This document shows, piece after piece, positions 45,488-54,324 of a stretch of DNA of 64,000 nt. Below the pieces are notes generated by a model that searched no databases, was not told the DNA's origin, and was given only the letters and a program-made list of their open reading frames with translations. Each line of letters starts with the position of its first letter. Position 1 is the first letter of the stretch. The position numbers and the translations under genes were made by a program. The DNA lies in assembly GCF_030540875.1 (NCBI RefSeq), contig NZ_JAUOEM010000005.1, positions 248,001 through 312,000 on the forward strand, read 5' to 3'. Source of the DNA: Flavivirga amylovorans (GTDB lineage: Bacteria; Bacteroidota; Bacteroidia; Flavobacteriales; Flavobacteriaceae).

Positions 45488-48400
45488 ATGCAAAAATTAT
45501 ATAAATTCTTTTCATCCTCAAGTTTAGCATTGTTACTACTTTTAATTTTTGCAATCGCTATGGCTACTGCCACTTTTGTGGAAAACGATTTTGGTACCGC
45601 AACTGCCTGGGTTGCTATTTATGATGCCTGGTGGTTTGAAGTTGTTTTATTAGGGTTAGCCATTTGTTTTGCTGCCAATATCTTTAAATATAAGCTATTC
45701 CGTAAAGAAAAATGGGCGACACTGTTATTTCATGTGGCATTTATTGTTATTATTTTAGGAGCCGCTATTACAAGATATGCCTCTTATGGAGGGATTATGA
45801 GAATAAGAGAAGGCGCGTCTTCTAATATTGTTATCTCAGATGCTAATTTTTTAACAGCAACAATTACTGATGGTACAACTACAAAAACGATAAAAGAAAA
45901 GCTGTCATTTTCACCTATAAATGATAATAACTTTACTTTAAAAACAAACTTCAATGATAAACCAGTCATTATTTCATACAATGAATTTATAGCTGATGCT
46001 GTTCCAGAAGTCGTTCATGACGATGTTTCTGGAGAGCCACTCTTAGAAATGGTAGTAACAGCTGGTAACGGTAGAAATACTGTATATCTTAAAAAGGGTG
46101 AAATTGAAAAAATTGGAGAACATCAGCATGAAATCGGGTTTAATTCCAATAAAGAAGGTATTATCGATATTATAGAAAAGGATGGTGCATTTAGTATTAA
46201 AACACCGCACGATCTGGACTTTTTTATTATGTCGTCACAGCAAGCAGGAAAAGTTTCCAAAGATAGCTTGCAAGCTATTACTTTAAGAACGTTGTATAGA
46301 GATGGCGATATTTCTTTTGTACCATTGGTGTACCATGAAAAAGGAACCTTTCAATTAAAAAGTGTTTCAGAAAAACCTAAAGACAATGATAAAACTAAAG
46401 ATGATGCTCTAATTGTAAATGTATCTGTTGATGGTGAAGAACAACCCGTAAATATTTTATACAGGGAAGGCTTCTTGCCAACACACCATGATTTAGAAAT
46501 TAATAGCACTAGAGTGATTCTATCCTATGGAGCAGCGGCTATTCAAACGCCTTTCTCCATTCAGTTAGATGATTTTCAATTAGAAAGATATCCTGGGTCT
46601 TCAAGTCCCTCTGCTTACGCCAGTGAAGTCACTATTTTAGATAACGATACCAAGACACCTTTTAGAATTTTTATGAACAATGTACTGGATTATAAAGGCT
46701 ATCGCTTTTTTCAGGCAAGTTATGATACCGATGAAAAGGGGACAGTGCTTTCTGTAAACCATGATAGATTGGGAACTTTCGTTACTTATTTGGGCTATTT
46801 ATTAATGATGATCGGTATGTTTTTTACGCTTTTTGGAAAAACATCACGTTTTAAATTCATTAATAAAAAATTAAAACAACTAAAGAAAAAATCTGTCGTG
46901 ACTGCATGTTTGCTTCTTTTTGGTTTAGCTAGCGTAATGGCACAAACACCAAGAGATTCATTAACAACAGTCGTTGAAAAAGCTATTGAAAGCCAAGAAA
47001 TAGATAAAGATCATGCCGATTTTTTTGGAAGACTCTTAGTTCAAGATTTAGACGGTCGTATAAAGCCTATAAATACCTTAGCATCAGAATTTCTTAGAAA
47101 AATTTCTAGAAAATCTAAATTCACCTATCCGCTGGCTGATAAAAAAATAGTGTTTGATGCCAATCAGACCTTTTTATCAATGCACATGTTACCTCAAATA
47201 TGGCAGCGTGTACCAATTATAAAGGTCGATTTTGCTAAAACAGGATCCTTATTTGATAGTGTTCCTAAAGGAAAAAACAATTTAATAGCGTTCACGGATT
47301 TATTAGATAAAAAAGATGACTATCTTTTAACGAATCAAGTTGAAGAAGCAAATAAGAAGAAACCATCAGAACGTAATGAATTTGATAAAGAGGTTTTAAA
47401 AATTGATGAGCGTTTTAATATTCTCTACAATGTTTTTATTGGTAATTACTTGAAAATTTTCCCAAATAAAAACGATACCAACAATACATGGTTTAGTTAT
47501 ACGCATCATTTTAAGGATTTTCCAGAAGAAGATGCGCAATTTTCAAAAACAATTATACCAACATATTTTAATGATATTGCGATAAAGAACTATGAAGCTG
47601 CACATGAAAAACTCATGTATATTAAAAAATACCAAGAGGTTTTGGGTGCAGAAGTCATTCCAACACCAGAACGTATTGAAGCTGAGTTATGGTATAATAA
47701 GGCCAATATTAATTTTTGGCTATTTCAAGTGTTCTTTACACTTGGTTTTGTGTTGTTGATCTTGGCTATTGTTAGAATGTTTTCTAAGAAAAAATGGGTG
47801 GAAGTTTTAAATAATACGTTTATTGTTTTAACATTAATTTCCTTCTTATGCTTTACGGGAAATATACTTTTACGCTGGTATGTAGCACAGCATGCACCTT
47901 GGAGTAATGGTTATGAAATGCTGATTTTTGTGGCTTGGGTATTAGTATTGTGCGGATTATTTACATTTAGAAAGTCTGATTTTTCATTACCTCTATCCAC
48001 CTTGTTTTCTGGGGCGTTATTATTTGTAAGCTATTTAGATTGGTTAAGCCCGGAAATCACCAATTTAATGCCTGTATTAAAGTCGTATTGGTTAAAAATT
48101 CATGTAGCCACCATAGTAAGTAGTTATGCACCTTTAGCGTTATCTGCTATTTTGGGGCTAATGGCTTTACTATTGTTGATTTTAAAAACACCAAAAACAA
48201 AAGCCATTATAGATATTAAAATAAAAGAACTTACTTATATCAATGAAATAGCCATGACTATTGGTTTGTTTGTATTAGCAGTAGGTACTTTTTTAGGCGG
48301 TATTTGGGCAAACGAATCCTGGGGACGCTACTGGGCATGGGATCCTAAAGAAACATGGGCACTAATAAGTATTATCGTATATGCCATCGTTTTACATTTA

Positions 48401-48640
48401 CGTTTTATTCCGAAATTAAATAATATGTATGTGCTTAATGTTGCGAGTATGTTTGCTTTTTGGTCTATAATAATGACCTCCTTTGGAGTCAATTATTATC
48501 TGTCTGGTTTACATAGTTACGCTGCTGGTGATCCTTTACCTATTCCGACATTTGTTTATGTCTTGGCTGCATTTATGATAGTTGTAGCTGTTGTAGCTGC
48601 TTTTAGGAATAAAGATAAACAGGCAGTTTCTGAAAAATAA
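45488..48640 (+). CDS. ccsBA: Fused ResB-CcsA cytochrome c biogenesis protein (CcsBA)
   Basis: 1050 aa. The N-terminal ResB/CcsB part has membrane helices near residues 8-30, 47-65 and 77-95, then a large periplasmic region, a helix near 440 and a further periplasmic part. The C-terminal CcsA part (from about residue 730) has eight or so helices and the haem-handling motif WGRYWAWDPKETWAL. System II cytochrome assembly exports haem and joins it to CxxCH. This copy probably serves the many haem proteins nearby, including the unusual CWTCK site of NrfA. Confidence 0.93.
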   Translation: MQKLYKFFSSSSLALLLLLIFAIAMATATFVENDFGTATAWVAIYDAWWFEVVLLGLAICFAANIFKYKLFRKEKWATLLFHVAFIVIILGAAITRYASYGGIMRIREGASSNIVISDANFLTATITDGTTTKTIKEKLSFSPINDNNFTLKTNFNDKPVIISYNEFIADAVPEVVHDDVSGEPLLEMVVTAGNGRNTVYLKKGEIEKIGEHQHEIGFNSNKEGIIDIIEKDGAFSIKTPHDLDFFIMSSQQAGKVSKDSLQAITLRTLYRDGDISFVPLVYHEKGTFQLKSVSEKPKDNDKTKDDALIVNVSVDGEEQPVNILYREGFLPTHHDLEINSTRVILSYGAAAIQTPFSIQLDDFQLERYPGSSSPSAYASEVTILDNDTKTPFRIFMNNVLDYKGYRFFQASYDTDEKGTVLSVNHDRLGTFVTYLGYLLMMIGMFFTLFGKTSRFKFINKKLKQLKKKSVVTACLLLFGLASVMAQTPRDSLTTVVEKAIESQEIDKDHADFFGRLLVQDLDGRIKPINTLASEFLRKISRKSKFTYPLADKKIVFDANQTFLSMHMLPQIWQRVPIIKVDFAKTGSLFDSVPKGKNNLIAFTDLLDKKDDYLLTNQVEEANKKKPSERNEFDKEVLKIDERFNILYNVFIGNYLKIFPNKNDTNNTWFSYTHHFKDFPEEDAQFSKTIIPTYFNDIAIKNYEAAHEKLMYIKKYQEVLGAEVIPTPERIEAELWYNKANINFWLFQVFFTLGFVLLILAIVRMFSKKKWVEVLNNTFIVLTLISFLCFTGNILLRWYVAQHAPWSNGYEMLIFVAWVLVLCGLFTFRKSDFSLPLSTLFSGALLFVSYLDWLSPEITNLMPVLKSYWLKIHVATIVSSYAPLALSAILGLMALLLLILKTPKTKAIIDIKIKELTYINEIAMTIGLFVLAVGTFLGGIWANESWGRYWAWDPKETWALISIIVYAIVLHLRFIPKLNNMYVLNVASMFAFWSIIMTSFGVNYYLSGLHSYAAGDPLPIPTFVYVLAAFMIVVAVVAAFRNKDKQAVSEK

Positions 48641-48696
48641 TGAATTAGTAACTAACAGTTTTCTTTTTACTTTTTCGTCAATATGCAGTTTTTGTT

Positions 48697-48716
48697 ATTC
48701 CTGCGGAAGCAGGAAT
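48697..48716. repeat. Palindromic repeat ATTCCTGC-GGAA-GCAGGAAT
   Basis: Same family as 6398 and 32875. It lies in the 490-bp gap after ccsBA, which holds no gene; that gap contains two of these palindromes and, at its right end, the promoter of the FNR-like gene. Confidence 0.8.
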
Positions 48717-48884
48717 CCACAACTTTATAAAATGATTCATGTATGAATAGTACACTAACATTATTTTACTTTAACAAATAAACTATCATAATACTTAAGA
48801 TTTGTATAGCAATTGGTTAAAATAAGATATCATCTATTTAATAGAATAAAGTAATGATTTAATATTTTCAATATTTAAGTAGAT

Positions 48885-48902
48885 TTCTGCCTTCGCAGGA
48901 AT
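48885..48902. repeat. Palindromic repeat, inverted copy TTCTGC-CTTC-GCAGGAAT
   Basis: Fourth copy of the palindrome family, in opposite loop orientation to the copy at 48697 and about 170 bp from it. The two could pair or represent a composite element. Confidence 0.75.
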
Positions 48903-49073
48903 GACAAACCTATAACTATCAAATAATAGGAGTGGTTACATTAAAAATTGAATAAAAATCACGCTTTTTATTTTACGAATTTGCCATAAATCAATATTCA
49001 AAATTACCATGTTGTGAATTTGAATATTGATTTTTAGTTTTCTCTTAAAAGTGAATGTGGTATTTATTATTAT

Positions 49074-49103
49074 ACGTATTAATACTTATATTCGTGATAT
49101 CAC
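49074..49103 (+). promoter_or_regulatory. Promoter/operator region of the FNR-like gene
   Basis: ACGTATTAATACTT (49074-49087) is one mismatch from the AAGTA-N4-TACTT motif at the globin and nrtA promoters. It abuts a -7-like box TATATTCG (49087-49094), followed by a perfect 10-bp palindrome GTGATATCAC (49094-49103). Confidence 0.5.
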
Positions 49104-49131
49104 ATAATACTTAAATGAGTACTTAAAGAGA

Positions 49132-49890
49132 ATGCAGTCAACGTTTAAAAGCATAAATGAGGTAAAACAGAGAGCAAATCCGTTGTCTGGTTTAGCGTGC
49201 AATTTATGTGATAATACGAACTGTTTAATCAAAAAGAACCTGTCTACTTTAGAAAGCTCTAATTTCACGAATAAAAAGAACAATATCAAGTGTAAAAAAG
49301 GGCAGCAGTTCATCATTGAAGGTGCCCCTGTAAATGGCTTATTTTTTATTTTAAAAGGCACTGTAAAAGTCTTTCGAACAGGTATAAATGGAAGAGAACA
49401 AATCGTAAGGTTTGCCAAAGAAGGAGAAATTATCGGTCATCGTGGTTTTGGAACTGAAGAATACTATTCTATAGGTGCTATTGCATTGCAAGACACCGTT
49501 TTGTGTTATTTTTCAAAGAACGATTTACAAGAAGCGTTACTCGAAAACCCTAAGTTCACTTACGATATGATGCTATTTTATGCAGATGAACTTAATAGAA
49601 GTGAAAATAAAGTAAAATCCATTTCGCAAATGACTGTTCGAGAACGTGTTATTGATACCTTATTATATATCCATCGAAAATTTGGCCATTTAAAAGGCTT
49701 TTTAAACTTACCTTTAAGCCGGAGAGAGTATGCCGACTATGCTGGAACTACAGAAGAACAGGTTATTCGTGCATTTTCTGCACTTAAAAAGGAAAAGCTT
49801 ATTATAGCAAAAGGAAAGAAGATTGGTATAAACGATATTCCACTACTTAAAAAAGAGATTAGCGAGCATAATTACTTCTTGGACAGCTAG
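49132..49890 (+). CDS. FNR-like Crp family regulator with [4Fe-4S]-type cysteines
   Basis: 252 aa. Cys23-x2-Cys26-x4-Cys31 near the N-terminus and Cys125 in DTVLCYFSKNDLQ match the pattern of E. coli FNR (Cys20, 23, 29 and Cys122, the latter in the same strand). The cNMP-binding beta-roll is at about 55-135, the dimer helix at about 140-175 and the C-terminal winged helix at about 195-235 (SRREYADYAGTTEEQVIRAF). The recognition helix keeps Glu and Arg of the FNR E-xx-SR motif but has Ile in place of Ser. An O2-labile cluster controlling the Nap/Nrf genes is inferred; TGAT-N4-ATCA sites upstream of napD and nrfH suit it. Confidence 0.88.
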   Translation: MQSTFKSINEVKQRANPLSGLACNLCDNTNCLIKKNLSTLESSNFTNKKNNIKCKKGQQFIIEGAPVNGLFFILKGTVKVFRTGINGREQIVRFAKEGEIIGHRGFGTEEYYSIGAIALQDTVLCYFSKNDLQEALLENPKFTYDMMLFYADELNRSENKVKSISQMTVRERVIDTLLYIHRKFGHLKGFLNLPLSRREYADYAGTTEEQVIRAFSALKKEKLIIAKGKKIGINDIPLLKKEISEHNYFLDS

Positions 49891-50173
49891 TTTTCTAAAC
49901 ATTTTTTACTTCTTGTTTTTGAGCATAGCTTTTTAATAGACACGAATTACACTAATTAATTTGTCTATCACCAGATTTAAACTCCAAGCAAGCAAATTAG
50001 TGTCTAATTCCTATTGGTCATTATACGTATCTATATTTAGATATATACAGTAGCTCTAAAACCCCTTCCTTTCTCCGCTCTTAAATAATTTACTGCGTTT
50101 TGACAGCTTTTCACATGCGGTAAAAGACCATTTACAACTGTATTATTTCATAATTAATTAAGAAACTACTATT
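49891..50173. other. Intergenic region with inverted repeat, no gene seen
   Basis: Between the FNR-like and globin genes no reading frame is supported. Inverted segments ACACTAATT (49948-49956) and AAATTAGTGT (about 49995-50004) could form a stem and act as terminator or repeat. Confidence 0.5.
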
Positions 50174-50203
50174 TATTTTTGCCTTAAATAAGTACTAATA
50201 CTT
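50174..50203 (+). promoter_or_regulatory. Globin promoter with AAGTA-N4-TACTT operator
   Basis: The -7 box TATTTTTG (50174-50181) is followed after 8 bp by AAGTACTAATACTT (50190-50203). The nrtA promoter has the same arrangement and nearly the same flanks (GCCTTAAATA here, GCTTTAAATA there). The operator would cover the start of transcription. Confidence 0.65.
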
Positions 50204-50238
50204 AATTTTTATAAACACAAACCAAATACATAAGATTT

Positions 50239-50652
50239 ATGGAATCAACAACCATCACTCTAGTTCAAGAATCATTTGAAAAAGTAAGACCCATAGCCCC
50301 AACTGCTGCAAAAATATTTTACGAAAAACTTTTTGATTTAGATCCACAACTAAAACCATTATTCCCGAGTGATGAAGATGCTATGAAAACACAAGGAAAC
50401 AAATTGATGAGTATGCTCGGTGCAGCTGTAGCTGGCTTGAGTAACTTGGATGCATTAATTCCTATTTTAAAAGATTTAGGAAAAAGGCATATAGAATATA
50501 AAGTAGAAGCTTTTCATTACACGACTGTAGGTGAAGCATTATTGGGAACTCTTGAAGTTGGTTTGGGAGACGATTTTACTCCCGAAGTAAAAGATGCATG
50601 GGCAAGTGTATATGGTACAATGTCTAAAGTCATGATTGAAGCTGCTTATTAA
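50239..50652 (+). CDS. Single-domain bacterial globin (flavohaemoglobin-type)
   Basis: 137 aa, the size of a single globin domain such as Vitreoscilla Hb. It has TAAKIFYEKLFDLDPQLKPL (the B/C helix with the Phe-Tyr pair), a proximal His84 in GKRHIEYKVEAFHYTTVGEA and the G/H helix end. It lacks the FAD/NAD domain of Hmp. In the same cluster 52085-53113 encodes a ferredoxin-type oxidoreductase that could reduce it. A role in NO detoxification, NO being expected from nitrite handling, is inferred. Confidence 0.9.
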   Translation: MESTTITLVQESFEKVRPIAPTAAKIFYEKLFDLDPQLKPLFPSDEDAMKTQGNKLMSMLGAAVAGLSNLDALIPILKDLGKRHIEYKVEAFHYTTVGEALLGTLEVGLGDDFTPEVKDAWASVYGTMSKVMIEAAY

Positions 50653-50673
50653 TAACTAAAAAAAAACAGAAAT

Positions 50674-51483
50674 ATGAAAATTATTTACAAAACCATATTA
50701 CCATTAACATGTTTTATTTTAGTTTCATGTGGTGGAGTTCCAGAAGAAAAATCAGAAACAACAGGTATAGAAAATGCCTTTTCTGTAGAAGACGTATTAG
50801 AAATGGTAGCTAAAGAGAACGATGTTACAAGAACGCTCTATACAAAAGCCATAGTAGGCAAAGGTAAAAAGCAAGGGATGAAGTTTGACGAAGACTGGAG
50901 AAAGGATGATGTAGAAGCCGGACCATTACCAGCATTATTTTTAAGAGGTGTAGCAACGAGTATTAGAAAGAATCCCGTGCCTTTAGGCTTGTATTTAGGG
51001 TCTGATTTTCCGGTAAATGCAGCCAATAAATTTGAAGGAAAGCAGGCGGATTTATTTAAACAAATTAAAAAGGACCAAAAGCCACAATTTTTCTATGACG
51101 AAGAGCAAAAACTACATACTGCAATGTTTGCAGATTTAGCCAGTGCAGGAGCTTGTGTAAGTTGTCATAATGAACACCCTCAGACAACAAAATCAGATTG
51201 GAAATTAGGAGATGTTATGGGTGCTACGACATGGCAATACCCAAAAGATTCATTAACATACAAAGAAACTATAGCGGTTTTAAACTCTTATGCTAAGGGG
51301 ACTGTAGATATATACATGGAATATTTGGATGAGATTAAAGCCTTTAAGGAAAGCGAAAAGCCGGAAATAGGTAAAAAATGGCCAGCAGAAGGAAATTATT
51401 TGCCAACAGCTGAAGTTTTTCTTGATAGTGTTAAAAAGTTAGCATCTTATGAGACTATGAAACATCTTGTAGCAACGAAATAA
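50674..51483 (+). CDS. DUF3365 (Tll0287-like) haem lipoprotein
   Basis: 269 aa. The lipobox is at Cys19 (ILVSCGG). The family-like region spans about residues 35-200, with KNPVPLGLYLGSDFPVNAAN and FADLASAGACVSCHNEHPQT, the latter with one CxxCH haem motif (161-165), then GDVMGATTWQYP. Tll0287-type proteins are haem sensors or electron carriers. It lies 22 bp after the globin gene, probably in one operon. Its likely place is the outer leaflet of a membrane. Confidence 0.85.
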   Translation: MKIIYKTILPLTCFILVSCGGVPEEKSETTGIENAFSVEDVLEMVAKENDVTRTLYTKAIVGKGKKQGMKFDEDWRKDDVEAGPLPALFLRGVATSIRKNPVPLGLYLGSDFPVNAANKFEGKQADLFKQIKKDQKPQFFYDEEQKLHTAMFADLASAGACVSCHNEHPQTTKSDWKLGDVMGATTWQYPKDSLTYKETIAVLNSYAKGTVDIYMEYLDEIKAFKESEKPEIGKKWPAEGNYLPTAEVFLDSVKKLASYETMKHLVATK

Positions 51484-51597
51484 GTGAAGTTTAGTTTTTG
51501 ATTATTCAATTGTAACTCTGCTCATTCCTTATGCTTATGCTTCATAATTGTGATGAGCAAGTTGCTATTGTTTACCTTGAAACCATAGATAAAATTT

Positions 51598-52077
51598 ATG
51601 TTAATTAATAACAAGTCCTCTTTAATCGGATTAATTTTCTTAAGTGCTTTCTTTTTACAGTTTTTTTTGAAATTAGAATGGAATGGGTTACTTGAACTCC
51701 AGCAACAAGAAATGTATAAGCGCTGGTCTGGTCTGGTTTTGGCTTTGTTTATAGTCTTTCAATGGATACTTACATTAACTCGGATTATTAAAAGGCTTAG
51801 AAAATATGCTATGTCTATGCAGACAATACATAAGTGGTTAGGAGCCATTAGTCCCCTAGTCTTTTATATACACAGCATGTCTTTAGGGTATGGGTATCTG
51901 TTATTGCTGTCTTATGTATTCTTTTCGAATACATTATTGGGGTATTTTAATCTGGATGTTATAAAAAATAATAGCGATCTGTTATTCAAAGGCTGGATGA
52001 TTGTTCATGTAGCGTTATCCATAATAGTCACGATTATGATGGTATTTCATATAACCATTGTATTTTATTATAAATAG
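51598..52077 (+). CDS. Four-helix membrane protein, possible b-haem carrier
   Basis: 159 aa with four hydrophobic helices (about 9-27, 43-62, 77-110, 130-157). His residues sit within helices in spaced pairs: TIHKWLGAISPLVFYIHSM and IVHVALSIIVTIMMVFHITI. This spacing (about 13-14) is that of haem b ligation in small membrane cytochromes and ferric reductase-like domains. I do not recognise a family. It lies just upstream of and in the same direction as a reductase, so electron transfer across the membrane between the reductase and the pentaheme cytochrome is a reasonable guess. Confidence 0.6.
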   Translation: MLINNKSSLIGLIFLSAFFLQFFLKLEWNGLLELQQQEMYKRWSGLVLALFIVFQWILTLTRIIKRLRKYAMSMQTIHKWLGAISPLVFYIHSMSLGYGYLLLLSYVFFSNTLLGYFNLDVIKNNSDLLFKGWMIVHVALSIIVTIMMVFHITIVFYYK

Positions 52078-52084
52078 ATACCGT

Positions 52085-53113
52085 ATGAAACTACTAATAA
52101 AAGATATAATTAGAGAAACCGATGATGCTATCAGTTTGTGTTTCAAGAATGGAAACTTTTTCAAAAAATTAAAGTATAAACCAGGACAATTTTTAACCAT
52201 CCATATTCCTATTGATGCGGTTGTGCATAAACGTGCTTATTCGTTTAGTAGTAATCCGTATACCGATAAAGATTTAAAAATTACTATAAAACGTGTCGAG
52301 AAAGGACTGGTTTCAAACTTTGTTCATGATAATCTTCATGTAGGAGGTAAGGTAGTTGTTGACGATCCAGCAGGTTCTTTTTATGTTGAACCAGCCAGTA
52401 AACAAAAAAAGCAATATGTATTATTTGCAGGAGGTAGTGGAATTACCCCTATGTTTTCTATTATAAAATCAGTTTTAACAGAAGAAAAGGATTCAAATAT
52501 ATTATTGGTTTACGCAAATCAGAGCATGGAGTCTATTATTTTTCATGATGAAATAAAAGCATTAGAAAGCAAGTACCCTGATAATTTTTCTATTGAGCAT
52601 ATTATTTCTTCAAATAAGGAAGATAATAACAACTACTATGCAGGCTTAGTAACACATAAATTATTAAATAAAATATTTTCTAAACATTTATTGGCTTATG
52701 ATGATCATACCTATATGATTTGTGGCCCTTTTGGTTATATGGAGAAAATAAAAGAGATCTTAAAAGATAATGGTGTTACCAGAGAAAAAATTATGATCGA
52801 AGTTTTTAAAGCTCCAGTAGTAAAAGTTTCTGGTAAAGATCTTTTGAGTGATGTGACTTTAAAAGTTGAAGGAGAAGCCCATCAGATACAAGTAAGGGGA
52901 GACAAATCCATATTAGAGCAAGCTATGTCAGAAAGTATTATTATTCCATATTCATGTAGAGCAGGTATGTGCTCTTCTTGTAGAGCAAAATGTATATCGG
53001 GAGAAGTTATGATGACTGAAGGACATTTGTTGCCAGATAGCGATGTGGAAAACGGAGACATTCTCACTTGCATTAGTTATCCTGTAAGCGAGAAAGTAGT
53101 CATTGAAATATAA
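52085..53113 (+). CDS. NAD(P)H oxidoreductase with FAD and 2Fe-2S ferredoxin domains
   Basis: 342 aa from the ATG at 52085, which follows the previous stop by 7 bp. The FAD-binding domain has HKRAYSFSSNP (RxYS motif). The NAD(P)H domain has LFAGGSGITPMFSI and YMICGPFGYMEKI. The C-terminal plant-type ferredoxin domain (about 260-342) has CRAGMCSSCRAKC plus a later Cys in DILTCISYP. It is the PaaE/Hmp-reductase type. It could reduce the globin (as the reductase half of Hmp does) or the membrane protein before it. Confidence 0.92.
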   Translation: MKLLIKDIIRETDDAISLCFKNGNFFKKLKYKPGQFLTIHIPIDAVVHKRAYSFSSNPYTDKDLKITIKRVEKGLVSNFVHDNLHVGGKVVVDDPAGSFYVEPASKQKKQYVLFAGGSGITPMFSIIKSVLTEEKDSNILLVYANQSMESIIFHDEIKALESKYPDNFSIEHIISSNKEDNNNYYAGLVTHKLLNKIFSKHLLAYDDHTYMICGPFGYMEKIKEILKDNGVTREKIMIEVFKAPVVKVSGKDLLSDVTLKVEGEAHQIQVRGDKSILEQAMSESIIIPYSCRAGMCSSCRAKCISGEVMMTEGHLLPDSDVENGDILTCISYPVSEKVVIEI

Positions 53114-53134
53114 TTAAAAAATACCAGTTAGTGC

Positions 53135-53842
53135 ATGTTTAAGGTAAGTCCATTACGAAAAAGACAATTTTTAGGAGGGGTTATAGGTGTTATTTTGGGA
53201 ACTTCCATATTTTATATCTTAACTTTAAATAGCACTGAAGAATACATATCAATTGGCCCGATGAATACAGGACATCAAGACCTTTCCTGTTTTTCATGCC
53301 ACGCAGATGCTAAAGGAAATTTACTGCAACAAGTACAGTCTAATATATCACATACTTTTGGAGCCAGAGATAAAAGTGTAGATTTTGGAACTAAAGATGT
53401 TACTGTAGATAACTGTCTGCAATGTCATGACAGAGCCAATGATAGACATCCTACCCATCGATTTTCCGAACCAAGATTTAAAAAAGCGGTAAAACATATT
53501 GACGCGACCACTTGCATTACTTGCCATACAGAGCATCAAGAGGAACGCGTATCTGTAGCTTCAATTAATTACTGCATTAATTGCCACCAGGATTTAGAGG
53601 TAGAAAACGACCCATTAGACATATCTCATAAAAACCTAATTGCAAAAGAAGAATGGTTTACCTGTATACAATGTCATGATTTTCATGGTAACCACAAATA
53701 TGATGTTCCTGAAAAACTATCAGATACAATTCCTATGAAATCTATTCAAAACTATTTTGAAGGTGGTGCAGACCCTTATGGAACAAATAAAAAATACAGG
53801 GCTTTATCCCAAGAGGCGTGGTTAAAGACTTTAGATAAATAA
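53135..53842 (+). CDS. Membrane-anchored pentaheme cytochrome c
   Basis: 235 aa. An N-terminal anchor (about 12-31; FLGGVIGVILGTSIFYILTL) is followed by five CxxCH motifs at 52-56, 94-98, 127-131, 147-151 and 177-181. Spare His residues near each could serve as ligands. It resembles NapC/NrfH-type and cytochrome c3-like multihaem proteins only in general layout. It lies 21 bp after the reductase gene, so the two are probably co-transcribed. It may bring electrons into the periplasm from the reductase/membrane pair. Confidence 0.82.
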   Translation: MFKVSPLRKRQFLGGVIGVILGTSIFYILTLNSTEEYISIGPMNTGHQDLSCFSCHADAKGNLLQQVQSNISHTFGARDKSVDFGTKDVTVDNCLQCHDRANDRHPTHRFSEPRFKKAVKHIDATTCITCHTEHQEERVSVASINYCINCHQDLEVENDPLDISHKNLIAKEEWFTCIQCHDFHGNHKYDVPEKLSDTIPMKSIQNYFEGGADPYGTNKKYRALSQEAWLKTLDK

Positions 53843-54257
53843 AGTCATAAATATTATTCTCCTTTAATGTGAGTCGAAAGGTACCAAAAATTTCGCTATT
53901 TCAATTAGGTTTCGACTTTAGCCTGTCTTGAGTCGAGTCGAAAGGCTCAACCTGACAGAATAAATCAAACTGCTTTAAGTCAATAATTTACATGTGTACT
54001 TGTGTTAAACTTACGTTCGTTTATTATTTTCTGTATGCTTTCCTGTTAGAGACAAATAAATAGCATTAATGTTTGGCCTTTATTTTTATTAAAAACACAA
54101 ATACTGTTACTTTTTTATACCAATTACGTAGAGTGTTTAGTATCTCTTTTTAATATTTAATTATTTTAAAATCAGACTTTTATGATGATTTTATGTTTTT
54201 TTGCAGGTTTGACTATGTGAAAAAAGATGATTGCATATGTGTATTTGCATAAACTAT
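53843..54257. other. Intergenic region before nrtA, no gene seen
   Basis: About 415 bp without a supported reading frame. It contains short inverted copies of GTCGAAAGG / GTTTCGAC-type sequence (53875-53950), resembling other intergenic palindromic repeats in this window. Confidence 0.5.
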
Positions 54258-54302
54258 AAGTGTTAATACTTATATATTTGCTTTAAATAAGTATAAATAC
54301 TT
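54258..54302 (+). promoter_or_regulatory. nrtA promoter with two AAGT(A/G)-N4-TACTT operators
   Basis: AAGTGTTAATACTT (54258-54271) abuts the -7 box TATATTTG (54273-54280). AAGTATAAATACTT (54289-54302) follows after 8 bp. The downstream site has the same position as the one at the globin promoter. Confidence 0.65.
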
Positions 54303-54324
54303 AGTTAATTTAAAACTAAAAATT

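Noticed and set aside
49094-49103. GTGATATCAC as a Crp/Fnr binding site
   Set aside because: The half-sites have no spacer, unlike the N4 spacing of the other sites, so it is only listed as a palindrome within the promoter region.
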